Positions 25,301 through 35,765 are shown, numbered from the stretch's first letter. The stretch is DNA of 64,000 nucleotides from Terebella lapidaria (GCA_949152475.1 OX424569.1:29371950-29435949), one strand, 5' to 3'. Numbers and translations: made by a program. The notes: generated by a model from the letters alone, not told the origin.

Positions 25301-26677
25301 AACTCATACGTATGAGATACTAAGTCATACGTAGGAGATACTAACTCATACGTATGAAATACTTATCTCATACGTATGAAATACTTATCACATACGTAGG
25401 AGATACTATGTCATACGTAGGAGATACTGTATTAAGTCATACGTATGGAATACTAACACATACGTAGGAGATACTAAAATTTCCATATACCCGACACCGC
25501 CGTGGAAATAGAAGTAATATGTGTGTCCTCCATGTTTTCCATGTAACCTTCTTGCTTCTTTTATGATCTCCATGACAATTTCACATATCTATCTACTTAT
25601 AAAGAAATATCTCATACGTATAAGATAAGTATCTCATACGTATGTGTTAGTATCTCATACGTATGACATGTTATCTCATACGTATGACTTATAATCTCAT
25701 ACGTATGTGTTAATAATTCATACGTATGTGTTAGTATGTCATACGTATGTATTAACAACTCATACGTATGTGTTAACAACTCATACGTATGTGTTAATAA
25801 GTCATACGTATGACTTAGTATCTCATACGTATGACTTATTATCTCATACGTATGACTTATTATTTCATACGTATGAGATACTATCTCATACGTATGAGTT
25901 AGAAAAAAAAATAAACTCTCTTTTTTGTGGCACGAACGGGGCGCCATATAACACTAGTGATAACGGTAAAATAATTCAAAACATGGAACGCTTGACATAT
26001 ATACTGTTCTTTCATACTTGCAGGTCTTCGCCTGGATAGCAGTGTTTGTTCTGCCCCTGAACTCCGCTATAAACCCGATCCTGTACACGATCTCCACCGC
26101 GTCGTTCATGGGTCACGCTCGCCGCAAGGCCTTCAAGTTCCGCAAGTCCTTCATGAGCTCCTTCAACACGAATGATACGACTAAAACAACCATCGCCTCG
26201 GGGGCCGGGTCCTTCCGCTTTGTCGGTAAATAGCTTGACTTTTTATAACATTATTATTGTTTTTGACAGTATGGTTCATTTTCATTTCACAATTATATTA
26301 CTGCTTTTTATTTCCTCAATTTCCATGTGATATCCCTCACATAAAACATCCGATTGATACATTTCCGATTAAAAAACATCCACATTTTAATTTCTTTTGA
26401 AAATTGTGATTATTCCTTAATAATTTCCTGATTTGTTTATTTAGCAGACAGAGGTTCGCCTTGCAACGATTGGTCCCGCCCGATCTACAAGAAACCGAAA
26501 CGCCATAAGAATAAGGAATCTATGATCATGTACCCGGTGAATCGACCAATCACGAGGAAGAACGGCGGTTGCTATAGATACGAAGGTCACAGGAACCGCA
26601 ACGATTCGTCGACCTCCGCAGAATACACGAAAACGGATTTGTTCGGTTACGAATCGGACCCATCAATCGTGGAATAA
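16178..26677 (+). CDS. LDLa-LRR-7TM receptor (GRL101 / relaxin-receptor-like, LGR type C), 5' end not resolved
   Basis: I assembled 23 exons by splice site and phase: 16178-16348, 16658-16765, 17367-17483, 17883-17999, 18344-18442, 18804-18920, 19305-19436, 19760-19879, 20221-20340, 20515-20634, 20907-21038, 21292-21417, 21686-21839, 22050-22124, 22649-22720, 22911-22982, 23110-23181, 23297-23368, 23567-23638, 23791-23989, 24231-24887, 26024-26225 and 26448-26677. They give at least 1,117 residues in one open frame. LDLa modules span about residues 1-493, LRRNT about 494-544, LRRs to about 689, LRRCT plus 7TM to about 1,000, and a basic cytoplasmic tail the rest. LDLa exons are all phase 1-1 and LRR exons phase 2-2, as expected of module exons. 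A start codon and most of the signal peptide must lie in an unseen upstream exon; the first exon starts with a hydrophobic run. The architecture matches Lymnaea GRL101 and vertebrate RXFP1/2. The ligand is unknown. Confidence 0.9.
16658..16765 (+). CDS. Receptor exon: LDLa 2
   Basis: The acceptor is GTTGTAG and the donor G|GTGGGT. It has six cysteines with CPPWEFQC and CDTKVDC spacing, and an NGRDE acidic box. Confidence 0.85.
17367..17483 (+). CDS. Receptor exon: LDLa 3
   Basis: The acceptor is TTGGCAG and the donor C|GTAAGT. This is a canonical LDLa with CPPSHIKC and a DNSDE calcium box. Confidence 0.9.
17883..17999 (+). CDS. Receptor exon: LDLa 4
   Basis: The acceptor is TGTTATAG and the donor G|GTAGGG. 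This is a canonical six-cysteine LDLa with CDGTADC and a DGSDE calcium box. Confidence 0.9.
18344..18442 (+). CDS. Receptor exon: LDLa 5, cysteines missing
   Basis: The acceptor is TCTCCACAG and the donor T|GTAAGT. Aligned by the C2-C4 spacing of exon 3 (11 residues), the position of C3 is tyrosine. No C1 precedes C2 within the exon. An alternative in-frame phase-1 acceptor after 18,262 would add 27 residues including one cysteine nine residues before C2. The boundary is therefore uncertain. Confidence 0.75.
18804..18920 (+). CDS. Receptor exon: LDLa 6 with two extra cysteines
   Basis: The acceptor is TTTTATAG and the donor A|GTAAGT. The split codon across the intron completes the last cysteine of LDLa 5 (T+GC). 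The second half reads [11 protein letters not shown], giving eight cysteines instead of six, and the DxSDE box is altered. Confidence 0.85.
19305..19436 (+). CDS. Receptor exon: LDLa 7
   Basis: The acceptor is ACCCAG and the donor G|GTAAGC. It has six cysteines, CDGVNDC and an HDEE acidic box, with a slightly long C5-C6 loop. Confidence 0.88.
19760..19879 (+). CDS. Receptor exon: LDLa 8
   Basis: The acceptor is TTGTCCCAG and the donor G|GTAATG. It has six cysteines with CSDGKC, CDFISDC and a REDE box. Confidence 0.88.
20221..20340 (+). CDS. Receptor exon: LDLa 9 (start 20,200 or 20,221)
   Basis: The donor is G|GTGGGT. Two in-frame phase-1 acceptors are possible: CTGAAACAG (exon from 20,200) and CTCAAAAG (from 20,221). 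They differ by seven residues before the module. It has six cysteines, CDTNVDC and an MSDE box. Confidence 0.85.
20515..20634 (+). CDS. Receptor exon: LDLa 10
   Basis: The acceptor is CTAACAG and the donor T|GTAGGT. It has six cysteines, CDFRIDC and a GADE box. Confidence 0.88.
20907..21038 (+). CDS. Receptor exon: LDLa 11, divergent second half
   Basis: The acceptor is TTTATTACAG and the donor A|GTAAGC. The first half is canonical ([13 protein letters not shown]). The C4-C5 segment is lengthened and the C5-C6 loop lacks the SDE calcium box, so calcium-dependent folding of this module is doubtful. Confidence 0.85.
21292..21417 (+). CDS. Receptor exon: LDLa 12
   Basis: The acceptor is GTTCTTCAG and the donor C|GTAAGA. 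It has six cysteines ([17 protein letters not shown]), again with a weakened acidic box before the last cysteine. It directly precedes the LRRNT exon. Confidence 0.87.
21686..21839 (+). CDS. Receptor exon: linker + LRRNT
   Basis: The acceptor is CACTGCAG and the donor CT|GTATGT, phase 2. It carries the cysteine cluster [10 protein letters not shown] typical of an LRR N-cap, then GLREIPDM leading into the first repeat. Confidence 0.85.
22050..23638 (+). CDS. Receptor LRR exons (six consecutive repeats)
   Basis: The six exons are 22050-22124 (75 nt) and 22649-22720, 22911-22982, 23110-23181, 23297-23368 and 23567-23638 (72 nt each). All are phase 2 at both ends, and each encodes one 24-25-residue LRR of the form LxLxxNxIxxIxxxxFxGLxxLxxL. 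The first repeat is the most degenerate. The intron before the second LRR exon holds the short inverted-repeat element at 22,143-22,305. Confidence 0.9.
22143..22305. mobile_element. Foldback-like element D (163 bp) with CGTGGGCACG modules
   Basis: The terminal inverted repeats TACGGAGCCCCTAAGGTGAC and its mirror (GTCACCTCAGGGGCTCTGTA) enclose spaced copies of CGTGGGCACG-type cores. Three cores are 21 bp apart, with spacers AATTGCTATTT and AATTAGTATTT. No coding content is present. It lies in the intron between the first and second LRR exons of the receptor. The flanks are AT-rich, so a target duplication cannot be called with certainty (GTATAT/ATATAT match 5 of 6). Confidence 0.75.
23791..23989 (+). 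CDS. Receptor exon: LRRCT + TM1
   Basis: The acceptor is TGCGTGAAG and the donor AGG|GTAATC, phase 0. An FCC...C...FSSCEDLM cysteine cluster (LRR C-cap and hinge typical of LGR receptors) leads into TM1, which carries the conserved GN ([10 protein letters not shown]). Confidence 0.92.
24231..24887 (+). CDS. Receptor exon: TM2-TM6
   Basis: The acceptor is CATTCCAG and the donor ACAG|GTGAGG, phase 0 at both ends. It shows NLAIGD in TM2, GLCKF (TM3 cysteine), TIDRF in place of DRY, a basic third loop ([10 protein letters not shown]) and FCWIP (CWxP) in TM6. Confidence 0.97.
25126..25948. mobile_element. Foldback-like element B, TATGGCGCC family, in a receptor intron
   Basis: It has the same terminal repeats as the copy at 13,154. 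Perfect 6-bp duplications TAACAC flank it at 25,120-25,125 and 25,949-25,954. Each arm has about 14 units of period 21 bp with core CATACGTATG. In the left arm CATACGTATG and CATACGTAGG units alternate over 25,205-25,350, giving a 42-bp higher-order period. Unlike element A, the arms are separated by about 135 bp of unique sequence (25,471-25,605). It lies in the intron between the TM2-TM6 and TM7 exons and has no transposase. Confidence 0.9.
26024..26225 (+). CDS. Receptor exon: TM7 + start of tail
   Basis: The acceptor is CTTGCAG and the donor G|GTAAAT, phase 0-1. TM7 carries NPILY (the NPxxY motif). A basic, Ser/Thr-rich cytoplasmic segment follows. Confidence 0.95.
26448..26677 (+). CDS. 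Receptor last exon: cytoplasmic tail and stop
   Basis: The exon continues in phase from the TM7 exon and ends at TAA 26,675-26,677. The tail is rich in K/R and serine, with no recognised domain. The acceptor is a tandem TAGCAG, so the exon may start at 26,445 or 26,448. Confidence 0.85.
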
Positions 26678-28654
26678 TTTATTCTCAATGATTTAAAAGG
26701 ATATTACTGTTTGAGAAATAGAGTCGTTCCAACACGGGAAACCCCGATTGTGAAGTGCGTTCGCTTGGGAGTTGGATACGATTTCTCCTTTCGGTTTGTG
26801 GAATATAAACCGTGAACTGAATAACGAATCATATTTGTATTGTCTGGAATTCATTGTACTGATCATCATGCCAGGATATGTTGGAATATATACATGTAGA
26901 TACCATAACCTTCTGTCGGATACGCCATATGTATTCATTTCGGAGGAAGACCCTTGAATCAGTTTGCGTGAATTGTGAATGCATAGTTGTGCATTAAACA
27001 CACCTCGACTTGAAGTACACTATGAACTATTGCTATAGGATACTGGATGGCATTCATGTCTAATCATTGGTGGTCAACACTGTGCGTGAAAACAAAAACA
27101 AGGATATAGCTAGTATGGTGCGTTATAATTACTTGAATTGAACAATATATTAGCCAACATGTATGTTTTAAAATTCGCTATTTTTTTCCTTGTATATGAT
27201 ATGTCGTGGCATCGTTCAACGGGCTATAACCTGAATGACCTATCAGCGGACATCGGTGCCAAAGGACTAGTTGAAACGCTATGATAATTTCGTGAGCATC
27301 GGGAATATGTACATGGATATGATCAACAATGATATATTCCAGATGTATGTAATCGCCTGGGATACACATAAGGTATATCATACTTGATACTGGTAATCGA
27401 TATCGAATATTTGCTATCGAATATGTTCAAATGTTGATAGTTCGGTCAAACATACACGTATATGGATATTAACTCTGGACGATGTAGGCCTAAGTGTGTG
27501 TCTACTAAAAACATATATTCATACTGATTTCTTGTGTTTCTTTTCTAATTGTTATATTTTGTTTCTTTCGAAAATTAATAATTATACTGACAAACATATT
27601 TGCGCGCAGTTCAGTTAAACTGAGTGGTACCATAATATGTACATTTTCACATTGTGATCGACATGAAAAGGTACGTTTCAGTCTTCTCTCTAAACACATT
27701 AAGAAGACATTAACTACGGACCGCATTTACGTTAAAATTGAATGGTATTGTGAATACATCTCTCGATGTTAAAAACCTTTGCATTATTCATCATCCAGAT
27801 CTATGATTTTTTTTGTATATATTAGAAAATTACATTGCTTATATTGATTGCATGTTATTGTTCACATCTGCAGTGCAGATATAGAATTTTAAGTATTACA
27901 CCTGCGTATATGCTATGACGATGTCCTGTACAAGTTGTAATTCGAAATAAATCAATATTTTTGCTGGACCCGCGGTTCTTCAATGAAAATTTTTGTCACT
28001 GAAACTTCCACATTCAAAATCACGTATGATCGTTAACGACATTTACACCAGTGTTCTGTTACTGATATTTTCAATTTAAATTATTGTACTCGTCGCATCT
28101 ATTGTATTCGACCATCACTTATTATGTAGGTGTAGATCACAGAACCAGTGCCACCAGCACGGTCAATATGATGCTCACGTATATATGAAGCGCTGCTGGT
28201 CAAAATAATAGTCAAAATAATATATATTTTCTTATAGTGTACGTTATAGTTCGAATTTTCATTCAAACAACAAGTTGGTCGTTCAGAAAATGCGATGAGA
28301 TCTGAATGTAAGTGTTCTGAGCTTTGTAGAACAATTCATCCATCGTAAAAATTATCAGTGTTTGTTTGGGTGGAATCAGGGTTATTCTCTAGATGCAATA
28401 CATTCTCTTATCATATTATTTCCCCGTCTGGAACCACCGATCCCCTGATTGACATGATATCAGTGTATCGGAAAGTTCATATTGTGTGTTTTGTAGCTGA
28501 ATACTGAAACACGACTACACAGTTTCAATGACATTCTTGAACCAAAATTGTGGTCATTTGAATTCGAATATGATAAATAATCATGCATATTCATCATATA
28601 AATTATGTCAAAATACTGCTACGTATAGAAACAGATACGAAAATACTTCAACAT
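26678..28654. other. Intergenic region between convergent genes
   Basis: This holds the 3' flank of the receptor (possible polyadenylation signals ATTAAA near 26,993 and AATAAA near 27,946) and the 3' flank of the convergent glycosyltransferase gene. No further gene is supported. Confidence 0.5.
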
Positions 28655-30301
28655 TCACTCATCTTTTCCGGTATCTTCCTCAATCATTCCAAGTTTGAGC
28701 AATTTGTCAACGACTTTTTCATAAAGTTCATGTCCGAATCTCCGCATACTTTTATCCAGAGAATATTTCTTCATCATGTCACTGCAGAGGCCAAATTTAT
28801 CCTCGTACGCGTCCAAATGACACTTTTTGTAATGGTAATTCATCGCTAGGTGGCGGTCCACATCAAAGTTCCAATCATCGGTGTTGTTCTTGTCACGTGG
28901 TAACCGTTGCCAACACACGTGGTTCTGCAAACCAGCACATGCTAGTGGGTTCGTAATAGACTTCACAGAGTAACCATGGATACTGGGTGTCACGTGTCTT
29001 AGAAACCGCTGCGTCGTTAGGAACCAAGGCTCCCTAGCAATAGCGCCCAAGTCTGTAAAGAAGTAAACATTCGTGAACATATATGAATACGCATGCGCAC
29101 TGCGGTGTCCCCGTTTGTCTATTTCTCGTAGCATGGAGGAATATGTGTTGTTGACTCTGGGAACAATCATTTCATCGACATCCGTGCATACGATCCATTT
29201 ATACCGATACATATTCCTATATAAGCAGTCGTTTATCGTAGGCGACATGTTCATCAGTATCGTCAATTCTTCATCACCGTCCAAAACGCTAGGCGCTTGT
29301 CGAAAATCCACGAATCCCTCTTTGGCGTAGTGTTGAAAGACCAGAGCACTGACGTCATCAAGGCTGTTGTTATAAACGGTCACTTCGCCGACACCCCACA
29401 TCTTGTGCAATTCCAGCCATTCCACGATTCTATACGGATCATGCTTCCAATATATCACTGACATGCAGTGGCCAAACTCAATCTTCTTATTTGGTCGCTC
29501 CGGAATCTGTACTCGAAGTAGATTTGTGGGAGTGATATCATTTGTGCCCACGATGGAAACCTGTTCAGGCGCGCCTTTACCTGGGTACACCATGCAGGAA
29601 AATAGATACTGTTCATATTTCGTTTCGCCGTCGGGGGAGATTTTAGGACCGATTGGTTCGACTCGTATAGAAGCGGTGTCTGGGTTCACCTGGCCGGGGT
29701 ACCAATGAAGGCAGAAGAGCATAGGTGGGTTAACCGTGGCGATTGATATAATTCGCAATAAGGGATCTCCAACCAATGGTCGGTCGTCATAGTAGGCAGA
29801 GTATAGGTAAATTTCTGGTCCGCCAGCTCCTACAATTTGCCAGTAGTGGTTAACCAAATGGACGAGTGATAGCATCGGTTTTTCCACACCAATTGAAACG
29901 TTTTCATTTATGACGAACTGGTCTAAGAAGTCTAGGACATCCGGCGGAAGTGATGCCATTGTTTCATGTATTTCCGGTCGTTCGGTTGCCTTCAGACGGC
30001 GCTCTTGATGCGAAATATTTTGTTCCCGCTCTTCTTTAGTTTCAAGTCTTTCTTCTGGTTCAAAAATGTCTACAATTTTCATCATCAAATGTTGTCCTTT
30101 GTCCTTTACTGTCAGTCCATTTTCCAGTGTAGGTGTTTTCTTAATGTTAAAAGTGGACGATGCAGTTTGCATCGTCTGAATCACTTGTTTCTTTCTTCCG
30201 GTCAACAAATCCAAGTCCAAATTTCGGATATAAGAAACGACGCAAAATATAGATATTCCGAGCAGAACTATAGCAAGCATCCTTTTTAATGGATTCGCCA
30301 T
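28655..30301 (-). CDS. GT92 (DUF23) family glycosyltransferase, intronless
   Basis: This single-exon gene encodes 548 residues with type II membrane topology: a short basic N-terminus, a signal anchor at about residues 8-24, a stem to about 150, then a lumenal catalytic domain. The GT92 core (about 275-520) has EFGHCMSVIYW, then EWLELHKMWGV and VYNNS. The DxD-type metal/nucleotide-sugar motif is CTDVDE (D374-D376), and NYHYKKC lies near 488-494. Six N-glycosylation sequons are visible (about N95, N134, N311, N351, N384, N472). Characterised members transfer galactose, for example C. elegans GALT-1 onto core fucose. Substrate here is unknown, and Golgi location is inferred from topology. The start is the first ATG ahead of the signal anchor. 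The gene is convergent with the receptor. Confidence 0.93.
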   Translation of the reverse strand: MANPLKRMLAIVLLGISIFCVVSYIRNLDLDLLTGRKKQVIQTMQTASSTFNIKKTPTLENGLTVKDKGQHLMMKIVDIFEPEERLETKEEREQNISHQERRLKATERPEIHETMASLPPDVLDFLDQFVINENVSIGVEKPMLSLVHLVNHYWQIVGAGGPEIYLYSAYYDDRPLVGDPLLRIISIATVNPPMLFCLHWYPGQVNPDTASIRVEPIGPKISPDGETKYEQYLFSCMVYPGKGAPEQVSIVGTNDITPTNLLRVQIPERPNKKIEFGHCMSVIYWKHDPYRIVEWLELHKMWGVGEVTVYNNSLDDVSALVFQHYAKEGFVDFRQAPSVLDGDEELTILMNMSPTINDCLYRNMYRYKWIVCTDVDEMIVPRVNNTYSSMLREIDKRGHRSAHAYSYMFTNVYFFTDLGAIAREPWFLTTQRFLRHVTPSIHGYSVKSITNPLACAGLQNHVCWQRLPRDKNNTDDWNFDVDRHLAMNYHYKKCHLDAYEDKFGLCSDMMKKYSLDKSMRRFGHELYEKVVDKLLKLGMIEEDTGKDE

Positions 30302-33300
30302 GACTGAATTATATTTCCAACGTTGCTGTCAGTTGCATGTCCAGTCTCCTACATTCCGGTTGCAGTGACTTTTCACACCAAGCATAAACTTTGCAACCGA
30401 AGTTCTCGAATGAATTCTTACATTTTCAACAACAACAAAAAAGCATCAACCACATCATATCTTATCCAAACAATACAACATTACTGGATGGGAATCGCGA
30501 TGATATCATGCACAATTCACAGGAGGTATAATTATTGCCAACAATTACAATGTGTTCAATGTTATTCCCTGACTACGTTGTACATTTCCATGCACGTGCA
30601 CGAAACCTTGCACTAGCCGCGAGCCAATTTATATTATGACCAGTTGGCCAGCGCCTCGGGTGTTTTCGATGATGTGTGCTCTTTCCGGGAATGCGTGCGA
30701 TACTATGAGAGTATTCACATTTACCCATGTGATACTTCCAAGTCACGCAAAAAGCTCACGCAAATATAAAACTGCATGTCACATATGTTACATGTTTGAA
30801 CTTTCAGTTGAAAACTTTTTGTAGAAAGAGTATTATAGTTTTGAAACGTTAGGAAAGTAATATGTTTCCATTCGTCACCATATATAAGCTTTCCCTGAAC
30901 ACAACTGTGAATAACATAAATTACAGCACAAAAATGGCATACTTAGAATGATGAAAATTACGAAATTATACATACAACAGTTACCACAGTACCTGTTTTT
31001 TCCCCAAGAAAAGGATGAAGTATGAATTGGTACAAAGTTCACTGAGTTTTACAAGTTACATTATCACACCGTCCGAGTGTAGACATTACTGTAGCGTATC
31101 ATTTCGCCATTTGTCATATACATTGCATTTAGGTATTATATAGTTAGGTATGTAGTCACGTCTGTTATGTGTGTCGGTTTTGGGGATCATCTGCGGGCAA
31201 TTCATTTGTCATTTTTCACCATTTTATCGCATCATGCCACAATTAACTTTTAGAAAAACGACCATTGTAACGTATTTTTGCATAGAGAATGAACTGCTGG
31301 GTGGATCTATATAAAATAACAACCACTCACAGATCATCATCTCCGAACACAAATAAATTTAATTCGTGCAAATACCCCTAGATCTATGCTTTTTAACTTT
31401 GAAGTCAACTACAAAATTAACTTTGAAGTCAACTACAGCCAAACGTGCCCAGTTTCAGGGTACATATTGATCCAAAAGTAGGGTGCATTATGATATGTTT
31501 CTTTTTCCTCTCTTTCATCAACGAATGTTAAAAATATGTTCAACTGCATTGCAAAGGACACTGGAATATATTTGTAATATGATAACAGTTCCTTATCTGA
31601 TTGTTATCATCATACGATCGCAAACCTATTTTCAGTTAACCGATTTACAGCAGTTTTACAGTTAACCGAGTGGTATTCATCCGCAATTGTGGTGCTACGC
31701 CTTACGTGTGACGAGTCTGGTAATTTGAGGACTGTGAGTCCACAAAATCGCAACATCTGACCAAACACGAACACGTTATGATGTAAAACATAGCTGGTCC
31801 TCAGCTATTGAGTATTGTCATGACGATACATTTCACCTTTAGGTGAGAACTTTTTCTGTATGGTTTGTGCAGAAGTGTCACTCGAATAGAGCTTGGACTT
31901 GGTCATTTATTCTCTTCTTTTCTTCACCGAATTCAAGCAACTTTAATGTGAGTTGTATAATTTTATATTGCAAACCTGCCATCGAATTCGATTGAATAAT
32001 TGATTTGACAGTCATAATGGCGTTATTATGCATATTTCTCATAATCAGGTGAACATAATTATAAAAAAAAAGCGGCACGATCATACAATGTTAAAATTCA
32101 AGTCACAATATCTTTCCGTCCGCTATCTGTGAGCAGTTATTCAGACACTGGAATTATTGTTAGTTTCTTTTTCCAGAACCGTACAAGGTCAACCCACTGT
32201 GGTTCAAACCTTGTGTGTTAAAAACCTCATATAAATCGCCATATACAGGTATAATGGTGTGCGTGTTATGTTTCAATGTGTTATGATATATTCCCATATT
32301 TCGTTTGATTTCATCTAATGTCAATTAGTGAAATTGGCCAAAAATGACCCAATTCGTTGGTAGTTTTGAGGTAAAACACGCATAATTCCATACTGGGAAG
32401 AATATTTGAACCCAATTTCCTGTTTTCGGGTGCACGATGTCATAATGATGATTGTTTAACAGTAATGAAATCACCGAATGAATTTCAAATATTGTAGAGT
32501 TCGGCGACCCCACGATAAAGAGGTATACCCGGCCATTACTGGAGTGTCGCCGAATGTCTTATAAACCTGTCCGCACGTTCACGCTATAACCGTGGTGTGA
32601 CTACTAGGTAGCCACCACGTCATAACGCTACAGTGCTTTCCCCTGTCGGAGAGACCTCGTCCCCGAGGTCAGCTATATCCCACTGCCCAGTCACATCACA
32701 GCACTGAAGATCAAGGGCGCCGCAGCTACCCTATTATGTACACATACTTGGCTGCGATGTGAATCTCAGTGAGAGGCTGACCCCAGGAACGACGCCGAGA
32801 GAACCCAGTGTATTAAGTACGCGTATTTAATATTAAGTACACGTATTTAATATTAATTGTGTTGGTTTGTTGAATCGAATGCCCTTACACCAAAACCATC
32901 AACTTTTGATACCTAACTATTCTGATACGCGGAATTCTTGTAATAACAAGAATTCTTGTAATGGTATTTAATGTAATAACATGCGTTGATGATTGCTACC
33001 AATTACAAAATATCCACTGTTATATACTACCTACGACGTACATTTTCACGTAGGGAAAACGTTGCACTAGCCGCAAGCCAAAGTATGCAAATGAACAGCA
33101 GCTGACCAGCGGTTGTGTGTTTTTGACGAGACGTGCTGTTTCTGGGGAAGTGTGCGATATAATGATAGTATATTTCTATCCTCATTCACGCGAGCTTTTA
33201 CATTAATAATTAATAAACTACGGTTTGTACAGAAACATGAAAAATACCATCTGGTTTCTACGAGACAAGATAATAATATGAATCGCTACAAAGATTACAC

Positions 33301-33764
33301 TGTGTCACAACTGGCATCATATTACCGCTTTCCCTGTGTAAATACAAATGTACATTCATTTCCACGGTATTGTGCGTATGTATGTCTAATCTCCTATCCT
33401 CCATCATATCCAAGAAAGTGATTAGTTGTTATCAGGTATGTGTACATTTATGATGCTCATCAATCCTGGATGTGTTTTTTTTCTGCAAACGCTCAATGTG
33501 TACAAATATAACTTGGATTTAGTCATACCACGCAATAATGAAATATACCTGACGAAAATGAAGACTACATGTAGTCAACGATATTCTTGCTTTCAGGCGT
33601 TAGCAATAGCGAGACTTTGCTGAATGTGTGTCATGAAGTTTGGCATAACGTGCCCGTGATGGTAATATAGTTGGGATCGAAGCACGTCACATATCTTTGT
33701 GGTTAGGATAACATATATGCATTAGTATCTTTCAATGGACACTCAAGAGCATCTAGCCCTCTCT
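30302..33764. other. Intergenic, 5' flank of GT92 gene with a diverged duplicate
   Basis: I see no gene. Positions 30,533-30,760 (upstream of the GT92 start) resemble 32,985-33,200: 'ttgccaacaattacaa' versus 'ttgctaccaattacaa', then a shared TTGCACTAGCCG, then 'gaccag.g'. Positions 32,515-32,815 form a GC-richer block of unknown nature. It is followed by a 20-bp tandem duplicate around 32,815-32,865 with a TACGCGTA/TACACGTA core. Confidence 0.45.
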
Positions 33765-33765
33765 G

Positions 33766-33950
33766 AGCCCAGACACTAATCCCATCAATTATTTGGGGGA
33801 TGAACTGGGCCGTGCCGTCGGACGCTGGAATGACTACCCAACAAATCTGCGCCATTTGAGGGATGCCCTCGCTGAGAAGTGAACCCCTAGTTGAGAGCAT
33901 GCCACGCCGCCAAGTGGTTATTAGCTGCCCTTGGTGTTCATACCAAGTAC
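33766..33950 (+). pseudogene. Tc1/mariner transposase C-terminal relic
   Basis: The frame from 33,766 reads SPDTNPINYLGDELGRAVGR, the decayed catalytic SPDLNPIEHLWDELGR region of Tc1-type transposases. A stop follows at 33,880-33,882. Homology continues in another frame with VESMPRRQVVI, like the SMPRR...VI end of Tc1 elements. Nothing upstream could be joined, so it is a short dead fragment. Confidence 0.75.
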
Positions 33951-35765
33951 CGGTATTGACTTTTCAAATTCATTACATTGGACATTTTTTATTGGCCAGC
34001 GCGTCTTCTAAGTTTGGGTAAAAACAGACCCACGGAGGGTAGGCATGGGCGGCCCCGGTCCTGCTATCATTTGTTTTAAATATATTAACCTCAACGAAAG
34101 GATCACAGCGCTTTCAAAAATAATATTTCTGATTGTTTTAATGAGGTTTTACTTTTAATCTTGTGAATAAACGCAAATTCTGTGAGAGCTTTGCGATATT
34201 TGTTGATTTACCGTAATACATACGCATACAGTAGCGCAACAAAAATATTGAGCTCAATTTCTGATGTTGGCAGAACAATTACGAAAAATTGCTAACTTTT
34301 ATAGTTTCCGATAAAAGTGATAAAATGTGATGAAAACTATGTTTTTTTTACACCAAAATAGACGCATGAACTATCAATTGGATCCAAAACATTGGACAAC
34401 ATTAAAACCATTGAATGTCTCGGATGTATATTTATAGATATGTTCTTCTTTGTTTATTATATGGAAAATAATGAGCTATTTTTCCCATTGAATTAAGGTT
34501 ATTAATCAAACAAACTTTCCCATCCCAACATATTTCCGCTGGTCACAAAAATAATTCTCTCCACTGTATGTTACTTTTGCCATGCTAAGTTCTGTTCCAA
34601 ATGATTCAATGGTAAAGATTTCAATCATGAGTTGTTTCAATTTCGCATATTACATAAAAAGTCAATTTTAGGGGTCCGCACATATTATGGGGTTCAGGGG
34701 TAGCTAAACGGATTGTCTTTTGGCAGGTCATTAAATTCAATACAAACAGCACAAAACACTACAGCTCTTATTGTTCTTCAAAATACGATCACATTTTTGC
34801 ACGTAACAACCTTTTCCAGCAAGAGTGTAGTTGTTTGATAGTATTTTAGTGATTTCGAGATTTCCGTGACACTCATATTATTTTTTATCATTGTTATTAT
34901 TTAATTATTATTTTTGAAATTACTAGATCTAGTATAAGCAGATAGAACCAAATCTAACGTTCTTCTGTTCCCAAATCTGAAGTTATTATTTCCGTTGTTG
35001 TTGTTATGTTAATAAGGACACACCCAGCATGCGATATGCTGAACACGTCATATTACATGCTATAAGGCTATTTATATCAATAGGTTTGCATTGGTATCTT
35101 GGCCGACTTTTTTTTTTCATTGCGACCTATATATGCACGAAGGTGTTTGTATCATAACACCGGAGCCCCATACGATATATTGTCGCCAGTGGAAGTTTTA
35201 ATCGTAGAGTAGTTTATTTACCAGACGAGTGCCGACCGAATAACTCTTGTATAAGCCACACCCAAAATTTTATGTCAATGAATATTTCTTAGCGCAGGGG
35301 AGGGAAGGAGTAGGGGCAGAATAGTTCGTTTATACACTTTTCATGCTATTCAGTTGTTGTGTTGTTTTATTATTGCACTATCGTCAGTTCAGAAGGCAGG
35401 ACGTCATATATCACCCTGAAAACGTATAGATTGTGTATATTCATCACCAAACCTTGCTGGTTTATAGTTGTAAGCCCGCGTGTCTAGACACAAATTACTC
35501 ATCTTGACTTTCAGGAGTTTCGTTTGGTTTTGCTCTGTTTATTCGTTTATACTCTCTCGAACTGACTTGTAGTTTTATTTAAAAAAATCATGGAAGAAAG
35601 ATTTAGGGGTTGAATCAAATATATTTTTGTATATATTTTTCATAAAAAAACGACACTGTGCATCGCAAAAGGCATAAAAAAAACAATGGCATATACTCTG
35701 ATTTTTCTAACTCGTTTACTCTGATTTTTTTTCTGATATTTTGCGATGCTAAATATTATCGTTCT
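33951..35765. other. Non-coding, no recognisable feature
   Basis: AT-rich sequence with A/T runs. I see no gene, repeat boundary or RNA. Confidence 0.4.
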
